Shown: positions 34,201 to 43,954 of the stretch, piece by piece
Position numbering within the stretch: position 1 is the stretch's first letter
How the letters are laid out: every line of letters starts with the position of its first letter
Assembly: GCF_035083965.1 (NCBI RefSeq)
Contig: NC_089735.1
Span: 4,366,001-4,430,000, forward strand
Length of the DNA stretch: 64,000 nt
Source of the DNA: Branchiostoma lanceolatum
Lineage: Eukaryota > Chordata > Leptocardii > Amphioxiformes > Branchiostomatidae
Reading direction: 5' to 3'
Notes under the pieces: model-generated
What the model was told of the DNA's origin: nothing
Databases searched by the model: none
The model's input: only the letters and a program-made list of their open reading frames with translations
Made by a program: the position numbers and the translations under genes

Positions 34201-37200
34201 GGTGCTGTCCCATTAATTTACTACTAAGGGATTTTTAGATGTCTCTTATAGTAAATTAATGGGATAATGGGGTGCTGTCCCATTGATATACTAGTAAGGT
34301 ATTTTTAGTAGATGTCTCTTAGGCCACAGCAAGTAATTTTTATGGATGACATCAGCGCGCTCATTAATTTTCGCCTGATTTCAAAATAAAAACAAGAAAT
34401 TTCATTGCCCTTCGACGGTGGTCAACATGCCAAAAATTGGCAAATATGTCGTTAACGTTGACAGTTTAAGGTGTTTCATTGCATATGAATACCCAGTGTA
34501 GTTCCTGCCCATGATGGTATGACAAGCTGTTTTCTGCGTTTGTTCTAGTTATAACGTTAATTGAGCTGTTTACACGTGCACATCTTCAAGAACAGTTTAA
34601 TGTTGACAGTCAAAGGTGTTTCGATTCATTGCATATGAATACCCAGTGTAGTTCCTGCCCATGATGGTATGATAACAAGCTGTTTTCTGCATTTGTTCTG
34701 GCAAGGACATTGTAGGAATAATGGGAGGGGGGGCTAGTTGATTGAGCTGTATACACAAGGTGTTTCATCGCATATGAATTCCCAGTATAGTTGCTTCAGA
34801 TGATGGTACAACAAGCTCTTTTCTGCATTTGTTGTAGTTAGTCTATTGAGATGTATACACATCTACAAGGACATGTTTACATTAAATCAAAGAGGTTTTA
34901 TATTATATGTGAAACCTCATTGGTTGAATACAGGAATAAAAGACCTGTTGGTCATGATATCATATTACGACGCCTCAATTCTTCTTTAACAAGACTTATG
35001 ATATCAAAATTTGAAAATATAGGAGTCTTGTTTTTTTGGGCCCGCCTTGTTTTTTTTTCGCCCTATCTCATTAATTTTGGAGTCTGCGGAGGATGTCATC
35101 CATAAAATTTACTTGCTGTGGCCTTATAGTAAATTAATGGGATAATGGGGTGCTATTCCATTAATTTACTAATAAGGTGTTATTTTAGATGTCTCTTTAG
35201 GTAGATTAATGGGATAATGGGGTGCTGTCCCATTAATTTTAGATTGAGCTCGTTATTTGTAAAGTCTAGCGCTTTAACATACCTCGCTGATGCTATTTTC
35301 AGGGCAAAGGAGAGTCGTGCTTCAGAGGAAGTTGATGACGTGAAACAACTCTTCAGTCTGTTGTGGATCTTCTTGTGCCTCATCCTGTACTTTACACTGT
35401 ACTCACAGGTTAGCGCTCTCGCTGTTCCTTTCCGCTCTTACATGGTGCGACTGATCATTGTGTTCATCACGTTGAATGTTAGAAATGTTGATAGTCATAA
35501 TCTTCATTGGCACCTATCTAATACCAGCTCAGAAAAGGACAAGAAGTAGTCATGCCTTTAAGAACCAGAGTTATCAACCAAGCATTGATGTGTTCAAAAA
35601 TTGACCCTTGTTGTTTTTTTGTTTTTGTTTTGTTTTGTTTTTGTAGATGCGCACCACCTTCCTGTTTCAGAGTCAACGGCTCCGCCTACCGAAATTTGGC
35701 GGTACTGAAGGGATGGATGGTGTCTTCCTGAACGTCTTCAATGCCGCCACCGTTCTGTTGATGATTCCCATCATGCACTGGTTGGTGTACCCCTGGATGG
35801 CCCGGATGGGGCGCGAGCTCACCTCTTTGGAGCGCATGGGTAGGTGTGGAACCAATGAGTGGAGGATTCCGTAAAAACGGTATTGTTTTCGGTCAGTGTG
35901 CTTGTTGTGTGTCCGTAGGTCCGGTTCAATTTTTTTTGTCGCTGGCTGAGTTGGCCCAAGGTCCAAAGTTGTTCCGCAGACATGGAATGGACAGGCATGA
36001 AATAAATGTTGCTGTTGATGAAGCCAGGAACCCAAGGATAACAAGCGAGAGTCAAGCATGCAATGTGTACGGTGGACATGGTTGTTTTATATATTTTGTC
36101 AAGAAATGTAGAAAAAGTCGCGGAGGTATCAGATCTTACATATTTCGTTCCGATTGTACGCCCAGGGATCGGCATGCTCCTGTCCGTAGGTTCGATCGTC
36201 GCGGCTGCTCTAGTGGAAGTCTACCGGCGTCAGCTGGTCCAAGAAGGGCGCTACGTCACCCAGCACATCAGCAAACACACCATGCAGGCTGCCGACATGA
36301 CGGTTTTCGTGCAGATCCCACAGTTCTTGCTCAGTGGCATGAGCGAAGTTATGACCATGGTTACGGGTATCTATCTATGTTTTTATTGTTCTAATACCGG
36401 TCTAATAACTGTCATTGTTTTCCATTTAGCAAGAAGTAATTTTCCAAAGACAAAGTTGTGGGGGAAAAGTTACAAGGCCACGTACTAGACACAATGATAA
36501 GAAATGCAGCCATTCGTTTAGCACACTTTGTACATATACACGAGTTTCCAGTTTCAAACGTCAAATGTCATTGGGAGCACTTCAAGCCACGTCCTACGGA
36601 TGTTTTGCACTTAGAGTAATCCTCTCACATATGCTGGAATCCCCCCCCCCCCTAAAAAGTGTCGTGCTCAGGTGCAGCAGCTGACCTCTCACGTATTTGG
36701 CAAGCTCAGAAATTTGGCTTGACACCGGGCCCCATTCTAATATATATACTATAATAGTCAAGGCGATTGGTGAAAAAATAAGAATAAGGGCATGTCACTG
36801 CGCGTGGACATTTCATGCAATAAAAGTGATATTTCCAATATAGATTTTATTTACATTTCAGTACCATCTTCCCCCATCTCTTCTCCAACAGGGTACTACT
36901 TTGCCTATACCCAGGCTCCTTTGCGTGCCCGCGGTACCGTGATGGGACTGTTGCTGCTGATGTGGGGTCTGGGTAGCTACGCCAGTCTGGGGCTGTCCGC
37001 TCTCTTCAACGCCATCAGCTGTGAGTAGGCTATAGCTAGCCTCTACCAGGCCCCACAGGTCGCTGGAAGGGCTCGAAAGGCCCTGTCTGGTATCCAAGCC
37101 AGGCTAGCTATAGCCTAATCTAAACCAGGCTAAACAGGTCGATGGAAAAATAGTAGAAATATGCCAAATGGACAGAAAGCATGCCAGAGGAGTTAGCTGG

Positions 37201-38304
37201 CCAGAGAGTACAGTTTGCGACCTAGGGAGCCTGTCGGGAGTCGGCTTCTTCAAACGTTATAAAAGTAATCCACCATTATTCATACAAATGAACTAGCTCG
37301 GTGCTGGAGATCATTTAAGTAATAAACCAACCAGCGCCCAGTCGCAAACTGTACTCCCTGGCCAGCTAACTCCTCTGGCATGTTTTCTGCCTATTTGGCA
37401 AATTTCTACTATTTTTCCATCAACCTGTGGAGCCTGGTAGAGATTAGGCTATAGCTAGCCTAGCTTGGATACTAGACTGGACCCTTCGTGCTGGACGATA
37501 ACCCCTTTTGGACGGGGAAGCACGCGATACGCGATATAGAGTTGGCATCCGGTCTCTCTTGGTAATCTCCAAGCAGATCTACACGGGGCGCGAAAATCGT
37601 ATATGCTAGCCAGAGAAGCTCCAGTCAGCCAGATAAGCTCCAGTCCCGTAGGGGGAGCTTATCTGGCTGACTGGAGCTTCTCTGGCTAGCATATACGATT
37701 TTCGTGCTCCGTGTAGATCTGCTTGAAGATTATGTCTTGGCGCTCGATCTCTCTTCGCACCCGATCTCTAATATCTATTGCGCGAGAGATAATTATATTA
37801 GGGGCCGTGTACTAACTGGTGGCGGGGAAATTTGCTTCCCCGGCCGAAAGATTAGCAACTGTAACGCGGTGGTCTGGTACCCAGGCTATAGCTGTAATTG
37901 GAGACCTATCCGCAGCCACATCCGCTGCTCAACCGAGACGGGGGGCGGTACAAACTACCAGTCACCTTTCCTTCATCACTGTAGTCATATGATCGAAAGG
38001 TGACGTGTCCTAAGCTATTGGGACAGTCATACGGATGAAGTTGATTAGTTTTGGATCGAAACTCTAGTCTAACTCAAGTCTTGTCTCCGTTTTTTTTTCA
38101 GACCAAATGACCGGTACGCGGTGGTTCCCGGTGGAACTGAATGACGGCCGGGCTGAATGGTTCTTCATCTTCTTGGCCATCTTCATGCTCCTCGACACCG
38201 TGTTCTTCGTGTTCCTCGCCCAGCGGTACGGGTACAAGACATACAGACAACGCCGCCTTTTGGCCGACATTGGAACTGCAGCTGAGCGTTCCGTTCCGAC
38301 CTGA
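31280..38304 (+). CDS. SLC15/POT-family proton-coupled peptide transporter C
   Basis: Nine exons: 31280-31577, 32860-33070, 33488-33654, 34025-34127, 35303-35408, 35647-35839, 36166-36366, 36892-37020, 38102-38304. They join in phase to 536 residues. The start MALQQDQ at 31280 has a good context (AAAATGG); an in-frame ATG lies 15 bases upstream. Marks: SELCERVAYYG (ExxER), GGWLADAVLSRFW, GTGGSKSNLGLYGAGQY, and YYWCINVGGAIAV near the PTR2 signature. Helices follow through YFTLYSQ, IPQFLLSGMSEVMTMVTG and YYFAYTQAPLRARGTVMG. The C-terminal helix ends in the basic YGYKTYRQRR. It is a close relative of B: exons 2 and 7 are the same length in both (211 and 201). The family is integral to plasma or endolysosomal membranes and driven by protons; the substrate is not known. 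Confidence 0.92.
31811..31972. mobile_element. inverted-repeat element, CTCCAAGCAGAGG family
   Basis: ATTCTCCAAGCAGAGGTTGG at the left is matched inversely by CGACCTCTACTTGGAGATGG at the right, and GGGGAAGACTAGATCGTGG by ATCACGATGTTCCCC. It lies in intron 1 of transporter C. Confidence 0.7.
34160..35250. repeat. tandem repeat of about 70 bp split by a DNA element
   Basis: The unit TTTTTAGATGTCTCTTATAG, then TAAATTAATGGGATAATGGG and GTGCTGTCCCATTAATTTAC, occurs two to three times at 34160-34330 and again at 35124-35250. The 802-bp inverted-repeat element at 34322-35123 lies between these blocks. All of it is in intron 4 of transporter C. Confidence 0.7.
34322..35123. mobile_element. 802-bp non-autonomous DNA element with GGCCACAGCAAGTAA ends
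   Basis: GGCCACAGCAAGTAATTTTT with ATGGATGACATC at the left is the inverse of GATGTCATCCATAAAATTTA with CTTGCTGTGGCC at the right. TTA flanks both ends, a possible target duplication. Inside, a block with TGCATATGAATACCCAGTG and TGTAGTTCCTGCCCATGATG is present three times. No transposase frame is seen. A lone similar end occurs at about 5590 in the receptor gene. Confidence 0.75.
37090..37473. mobile_element. long inverted-repeat element
   Basis: GTATCCAAGCCAGGCTAGCT at the left is the imperfect inverse of AGCTAGCCTAGCTTGGATAC at the right. Inner blocks (GGAGTTAGCTGGCCAGAGAG and TACAGTTTGCGAC) are mirrored by GTCGCAAACTGTACTCCCTG. A partial end is repeated at about 37027-37060 beside exon 8 of transporter C. 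Non-coding. Confidence 0.8.
37563..37731. mobile_element. near-perfect 169-bp palindrome
   Basis: The two arms of about 75 bases match almost without mismatch. AATCTCCAAGCAGATCTACA opens the left arm and TGTAGATCTGCTTGAAGATT closes the right. GCTAGCCAGAGAAGCTCC is mirrored by GGAGCTTCTCTGGCTAGC. The centre is CCCGTAGGGGG. The near identity points to a young element of the CTCCAAGCAG family, in the last intron of transporter C. Confidence 0.88.
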
Positions 38305-39784
38305 TTATAAGGATTTTTGAAGAAAAAAAAATATTTCGCTTTTGGGCTTGTCAGCAGCTTGACGGTAGAACATTGGCATGAAATCATCTATTTAGATTGA
38401 TTTCCTTCCGAGAAGTTGCATAGTTGCTTCAAGGCTCATTTAGCCTAGATGCCAGACTGTTTCCAGGGCCTACACTGGTCAACTGTCCGACAGACCCCCA
38501 AGGAAATTCTACAACAGCTCCCATGAGTTAGACCCTGAGGAACCCTCACACGATAGATGACCATAGATATTAATGAGATGGGGGTCTGGCATCCAGGCTA
38601 AGCTTTATTAGAGTTTGTTTGCTAGGCTTGGATTGATGATCCCGGTTATGTCTCCATGGATTCGTGCCAAACAGCTCATTATTATCATACTGGTGCCGCG
38701 TGGTGCGTATGTTATGAGAGGAGAAACATCGAAAAACGGAACTGTATGTGTGTATTTGCCAAAGATTGTCATCCTAACGTCACACTAAGCTCAATGCAAG
38801 CCACGGTATGTATGAAAGAAGTGTCGACTTGGCCATGATTAAAATGTTGTGATTGTTGTCGTTTTGGAGAGATAACCGCCTTGGACAAGAAACGTAGGCT
38901 ACTGAGAAAACTTTCTAGATGTGTGCACATTCAACAATAACCTTATATTCAAAACACCATTATTTTTACTGTACATTTTAGTTGCTATATTTGCATTATC
39001 TTATTCTTATTCATTCTTATGGAGAATGGTGATGTATCAATAATAGTGATCTTGATAAAAACCAAATTGAAAATTGTCTCCTTACTTCATGATTTACATC
39101 TTAAAGTTAAATGACAAGATAAGACAGACACGTTCAGTGTTTGCTCTTCCGTGCTTTATTAACTTGGCAACATTCCTAATATACAGGTTCTCTGCTTGTT
39201 AATCATAACTTCTGACGTACATATCTTCTAGTTTTGTTTCTACAACAGACAGCAAAGTGAGTTCAAACACCCTGTACTATAGTACATCTGTGAGGTCACT
39301 AAAGTTCACCCTAAGTTCCACACTAAGTTTCACACTTTCACACTACCTACTTGACATACATTCTAGCTGTCATCTGATGAAAATATCAAGGAAAGTGTTG
39401 AATCTTTGTCACAGATGATACTAACATACTGAAACCTGTCCAGGAATGTTTAGAAGGGAGAAACAATAAAAATATTTAGTAACTGCTGATAGAGTAAAAT
39501 ACTAGAGCTGTGGTAAGAGCAGCTCTATATTAGGTGCATCTTTTTTTCGGCAGGATCCTTCTGACCGTTTTAAGTGGGATGTGTGTTGATACTACTGCAC
39601 AGCATGTAGTGGGAGTTGTATGTTAGGAATGTTGCTTATTGCCAAATGGTGGTATGCAGTCGGTGATCTCACAGATATTACGAGGGAAAAAAACTTTTCT
39701 GACTCCACGTGTTACAAGTTTTTCTTCCGACATCTGCTTGAAACTAATGACGCTGAATGTGACATCAGCGTGGTGCGCATGCGC
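38305..39784. other. convergent 3' flanks of transporter C and ferritin
   Basis: C ends at 38304 on plus and ferritin at 39785 on minus, so this is 3' untranslated and intergenic sequence. An ATTAAA at about 38838 (plus) may serve C. No further gene recognised. Confidence 0.5.
39155..39160 (-). terminator. candidate ferritin polyadenylation signal
   Basis: TTTATT on plus is AATAAA on minus, 625 bases past the ferritin stop codon. It is the best-placed signal found, but the true cleavage site needs transcript data. Confidence 0.4.
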
Positions 39785-42700
39785 TTAGGCCTCCTCCTCG
39801 CAGTCCAGAGTGAGCTTGTCGTACAGATACTCGCCCTGGCCCGTCCCGACACGCTTCAGGTTGGTCACGTGATCGGCAAACTCCTTGATGGACCTGACCT
39901 GCTCCTCCAGGTACTCCTCCTCCAGGAAGTCCATCATCTAGGTCAAAGGGCAGAGGTCACGGTCAGAGATCACACAACATACAATTAACTACCCCTCCCC
40001 CTTTCGATTGAGTTTGCTATGTTATGCTGTCACTCCTTGGAGTTGTATTTTTCTATCAAAATGACTTCAAGTGATGTAATTGCTATAAGCGCTTTCATAC
40101 TTCTAAGTACGCATGCGCGGCGAAAGAAAGTGTGGGTGATATGTCAAAGGTGAAGGCCCCTCAGACATAAACAAACGGCGTGTGGTTGAGTCGAGAACTG
40201 TTTACAAGTTAGGGGCCTTCACTTTTGACATGTTACCCACAATTCCTGTCGCCGCGCATGCGTACCCAGACATGGGAAAGTGTTTACTAGCAGTACTCTA
40301 TGCCTGCTTCATTTACATTTTCCCCAGACCTGTTGTATGAGGCGTGTTGTAAGACGAACTCGTGAACACCTAGCCTCTACCTGGCTCCGTCCTATCGTTG
40401 GAAAAATAGTAGAAATCAGCCGAGGTACTCCGTTATACAGGGTCACAAGGTCCGGGATCCGCTATACAGTAAGGTTCCATTTCGATGGACGGAGCCATCC
40501 GCCATCGAAACGTAACTTTACTGTATAGCGGACCTACCCTGTATAGTGGAGTACCTCGGCTGATTTCTACTATTTTCCCAATTAACGATAGGACGGAGCC
40601 AGGTAGAGGCTAGTGAAGACCGACCTGAGGGTCGTTGTGACGCAGGGCGGTCTTGTGCAGGTCCAGCAGGGCCTGGTTGACGTTCCGTTCCAGCGCCAGG
40701 GCAGCCTGCATGGCGTCCAGCCCGCTGCCCCAGTCCTCGCGCTCCGGTTTCTTCATCAGGCACAGCAGAGAACAAATACAGTAACGTTAGTATTTAAACC
40801 CCGCATATACGAGTACTCTCCAAGCAGAGGTTCGGCTCTGGCTTTTTTTACATGTTTCATGCGTTTTTTCGGGCTTCATATTTTTTGTACTGTTTTCTTA
40901 AAGTCGCCAAGCCAAGTTTGACGACATAAAGACAACGGGACAAGATATAAAGCCCGACAAAAAAAGCCTAAAAACACATCAAAAACCAGCCGGAGTTGAA
41001 CCTCTGTGTGGCCGGAGAGTATTTGAATAGGAGGAATAAGCTACTTCACGGGTTTAACTGCGCATGTGCAGTGCATTACATTGTAGGTAATGCATGTATG
41101 TCAAGGTTGAAGGCGTGGCAATGCGTAAAGAAAGACCAGGGGTCTTCAACTTTGACATAGTATCCACAATACATCACACTGCACATACGCACTTCAATCT
41201 GTGAACTAGCTTATCTTAATGTTTCATATATCATTTGCATGTCTTTCTTTCCCTTGTGATAATATTACAGTATACCTGCATTTATGTTCACGGGGTTTAG
41301 CTTTCCGTGGAGGGGACAGTGTTTGCGGTGGTTTTAAGTTCGCCGTTGAAACAAAGGGGTCGGCTGGCAGAAGACAGAACAAGCATTTTCGCGGTGGTTT
41401 TAAGTCTGTGGTGAACCGGTCACCGCGAAAATTAAACCACCGCCCAAACATCTACAGTGCCTCTCCGTCCTACCTTTAATACCTATAGAAATATTTGATA
41501 TGAAGACATTTTGTATTTTTACCTGGATATTTTGGAGCACCACGCGTCCACCCCGCAGGTTTTGATACGTCATCAGTTTCTGAGCGTGTCCGACCTCTTC
41601 CTCCGACATGTTCTTGAAGAACTTCGCAAACCCCTTCAGAGCCACGTCATCGCGATTGAAGTAGCTGGCCTGTGGTAAAAAAAAACAGTGCGCAATTCAA
41701 CCATGACCCGAACTGATGCATAACATTGCAACATTTACAAACAGTACAAGCGACCGTTTATTGCAAACGTGCCACAGTACACACATAAGATATAACAGAG
41801 TATTCAGAGACCGGACATAATTTCCTTGTATCCCGATTGCGAAACATTAAAGCTAGATACCCCGCCAGTTTGAGGCTGTATCTCCAGCCTGCTCGGCATC
41901 CCGGGGTCATCACATGGCTTAACGTTATACCGTATCTGGCTGAGCTGAAGCATTTAAAATCCTAAGCGAACGGTATGGGTTGAACCCAGGTATAACAGAT
42001 GATAGCAGATAGTTACGATAGCAAGACTACATGAGGACAAGCGCCTCTTGAGCCATATTTATCCATTCAGTATGTTTTGACTGAACCAAAGCTCGCAAAA
42101 ATGAGATTTGGAGCGACTCCCGGTCGTTGACTCTAGCGGCCTGTGTGGGTCTACGTGAGGCGCCAAACGTAACAGCCAATGCGGATGACAAAGGCATGCA
42201 AACATGCAATTGCCAATGGCCCTTTCATGCTTTATGACAATCCCCTCTTAAGCCTCCAATCAGTATGTTATGACTGAATTGAACCAAAGCTCGTCCAAAT
42301 GAGATTTGGAGTGACGCCCGGCCGTTGACCCTGGTATGTGTGGGTGTACGTGAGGCGCCGAACGGAACAGTCAGTACGGGTGACGCAGCAGATAGAATGA
42401 CAAGCAAAAACGAGATTGTCAATAGTCCTTTCATGCTTTCTGGCCCTGTTGGTTTATGTGCGGTATCATTCAAACACAGCCAAGCGAGAAGGCAATCTAT
42501 CTCAATTTTGATAATAGTGCTTCTTAAGATACGCATGAACATTACAGGTTACAATGTGACTAAAAACGCTCCTAATATGATATATAAGTTTGAATGTTGG
42601 CCATTGATCTCTGTTATTGCACCATATAACATTACGATCATATGGTAAGCCTGGATTTTTCTTTCAGATATAACTTGAAAGTAATTCTTATTACAATCTT

Positions 42701-43789
42701 TACGGCTGCTGGAAAAATCTCACCACAAAAAATATCGGCCAATTACAATTAGGTGGAGGGCGTATTTTGCTTGATATAAGGCTACCATTTTAAACGCGCG
42801 TAGTTACGTATAGAATGAGAAGAAAGTATAAAAACAAGCTGTTTTTCCCCAATCAGTATGTTTGACTGAACCGAACCTCGCCAAAATGAGATTTGGAGCG
42901 ACTCCCGGTCGTTGACTCTAGCATGTGTGGGTGTACGTGAGGCGCCAAACGTAACAGCCAATGCGGATGACAAAGGCATGCAAAAATACGATTGCCAATG
43001 GCCCTTTCATGCTTTATGACAAGACCCTCTTAAGCCGTATTTCTCCAATCAGTATGTTTTGACTGAATTGAACCAAAGCTCGTCCAAATGAGATTTGGAG
43101 CGACGCCCGGCCGTTGACCCCGGAATGTGTGTGTGTACGTGAGGTGCGTAACGTAACAGTGCTGGTGACTCAGCAGATAGAATGACAAGCAAAAATTGCA
43201 TTGTCAAGGGTGTCTTTGATTCTGTAGGTTAATGTGGAGTAGTTTTTCAGATAAAAACATGTGATAACCCAATTCATCTCAATAATACTAAACGTTTCTT
43301 AAATTAAGAGTTTCATGAACAAGGTCATTAAGACCTGCCGTCATAGATGATACGCTGTATGAGTATTAAATGGTGGCCGTTGAGAAAATTCTATTCTACT
43401 CGTACAGTAGACTAGATTTTTTCTTACAGACACAACTTTCAAGCAATTCTTTACAATTCTTGCGGCAACTGAAAAATATCAGTTAATACATATGATATGT
43501 CATACGTCATCAGTGCAAGTCTGAAATTGGTACTCATGTTTGAGGGACATTTATGATAGTTAAGGTCTAGCACAGAGATCTACCAGTAATTACGATGTGC
43601 GCCAGCCATATCCGTACAATACCAGTAAATCTGATGAATACTGCGAGCTGCTTAGTATGCGAGCGGTGTACCTACCATGGAGCGGTAGACATAGCTGGCG
43701 TAGTACTCCATGTTGATCTGCTTGTTGATGCCCGCTTCGCTTTCCTCGTGGAAATTCTGCCGGACCTGGGACTGGGAAGCCTGCGCCAT
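39785..43789 (-). CDS. FTH: ferritin heavy chain-like subunit
   Basis: Four coding exons, 5' to 3': 43676-43789, 41523-41669, 40625-40750, 39785-39937, all phase 0, giving 179 residues. It starts [16 protein letters not shown] and has no signal peptide, so it is the cytosolic type. Ferroxidase ligands of H-type chains are seen: Glu27 and Tyr34 in [10 protein letters not shown], Glu62 and His65 in [11 protein letters not shown], and Glu107 in [14 protein letters not shown]. Exon 4 holds [10 protein letters not shown] and ends [13 protein letters not shown]. The protein should assemble into 24-mers that oxidise and store iron. Regulation is visible: a TATA box at 43947-43954 and an iron-responsive element at 43881-43910 in the leader. 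Introns are crowded with fold-back elements, and one of these ends 13 bases from the exon 3 donor. Confidence 0.97.
40103..40268. mobile_element. palindromic MITE, ACGCATGCGCGGC ends
   Basis: GTACGCATGCGCGGCGA at the left is mirrored by CGCCGCGCATGCGTAC at the right. Inner TGAAGGCCCCTCAGACATAA and GTTAGGGGCCTTCACTTTTG are inverted. It belongs to the same family as 24461-24660. Confidence 0.8.
40371..40612. mobile_element. 242-bp MITE with TAGCCTCTACCTGGCTCCGT ends
   Basis: TAGCCTCTACCTGGCTCCGT with CCTATCGTT is inverted at the right end as ACGGAGCCAGGTAGAGGCTA. Inner AGTAGAAATCAGCCGAGGTA and TACCTCGGCTGATTTCTACT also pair. It lies in ferritin intron 3, immediately next to exon 3. Confidence 0.88.
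40812..41025. mobile_element. inverted-repeat element, CTCCAAGCAGAGG family
   Basis: TACTCTCCAAGCAGAGGTTC at the left pairs imperfectly with GAACCTCTGTGTGGCCGGAG near the right. GCTTTTTTTACATG and GGGCTTCATATTTTTTG have counterparts on the right arm (AAAGCCCGACAAAAAAAGCC). It is in a ferritin intron. Confidence 0.65.
41053..41200. mobile_element. diverged palindromic MITE
   Basis: AACTGCGCATGTGCAGTG is mirrored by CACTGCACATACGCA. TGTCAAGGTTGAAGGC pairs with GGGTCTTCAACTTTGACA. It is a diverged relative of 40103-40268. Confidence 0.6.
41310..41455. mobile_element. fold-back element rich in GCGGTGGTTTTAAGT
   Basis: GCGGTGGTTTTAAGTTCGCC, then TTTTCGCGGTGGTTTTAAGT, then the inverse TCACCGCGAAAATTAAACCA. 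Same type as 30108-30300. It lies in ferritin intron 2. Confidence 0.6.
42040..43210 (-). repeat. four-copy array in ferritin intron 1, possible small secreted peptides
   Basis: Four similar blocks (about 42050-42230, 42240-42440, 42850-43015 and 43045-43210), in two alternating types, carry AAATGAGATTTGGAG(C/T)GAC on plus. On the minus strand the second block has a 68-codon frame from 42434 to 42228. It starts [19 protein letters not shown], a good signal peptide, and continues [13 protein letters not shown] and [13 protein letters not shown]. The first and third blocks keep that distal peptide in frame, but an 11-base difference breaks the join to the MKG start. The fourth block has a small indel. 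It may be a decaying peptide gene array or a non-coding tandem repeat with one chance frame. Confidence 0.5.
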
Positions 43790-43880
43790 TTTCAACAGCT
43801 CTGGTTCTAGTGGCACGAGTTAGCACGGCTAGCAGACAAACTTGTCGGGAAAAATGTGCGAAAATGGGACAGAAGAAGTC

Positions 43881-43910
43881 GTTACGTTCCTACACTGAAG
43901 AAGCGGTAAC
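43881..43910 (-). promoter_or_regulatory. iron-responsive element in ferritin 5' UTR
   Basis: Read on the minus strand, an apical CAGTGT loop is closed by five pairs (TTCTT with AGGAA, one a G-U), then an unpaired C, then a lower stem (GTTAcCG with CGTAAC, one C unpaired). This is the canonical layout for binding IRP1/IRP2. It lies 92 bases before the ATG and just after the predicted cap site, where bound IRP would block translation when iron is low. Confidence 0.93.
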
Positions 43911-43946
43911 AACCTCTGCGTTTGAGCTTTGCGGATGGAACCCCGG

Positions 43947-43954
43947 TATATATA
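43947..43954 (-). promoter_or_regulatory. ferritin TATA box
   Basis: TATATATA on the minus strand in CAGTATATATACCGG. A start about 30 bases downstream falls near 43918, a few bases before the iron-responsive element, the usual cap-proximal arrangement. Confidence 0.75.

Noticed and set aside
35846-36394. 182-residue plus-strand frame overlapping exon 7 of transporter C
   Set aside because: It is in a different frame from the exon and crosses an intron; codon content and lack of similarity mark it as a shadow.
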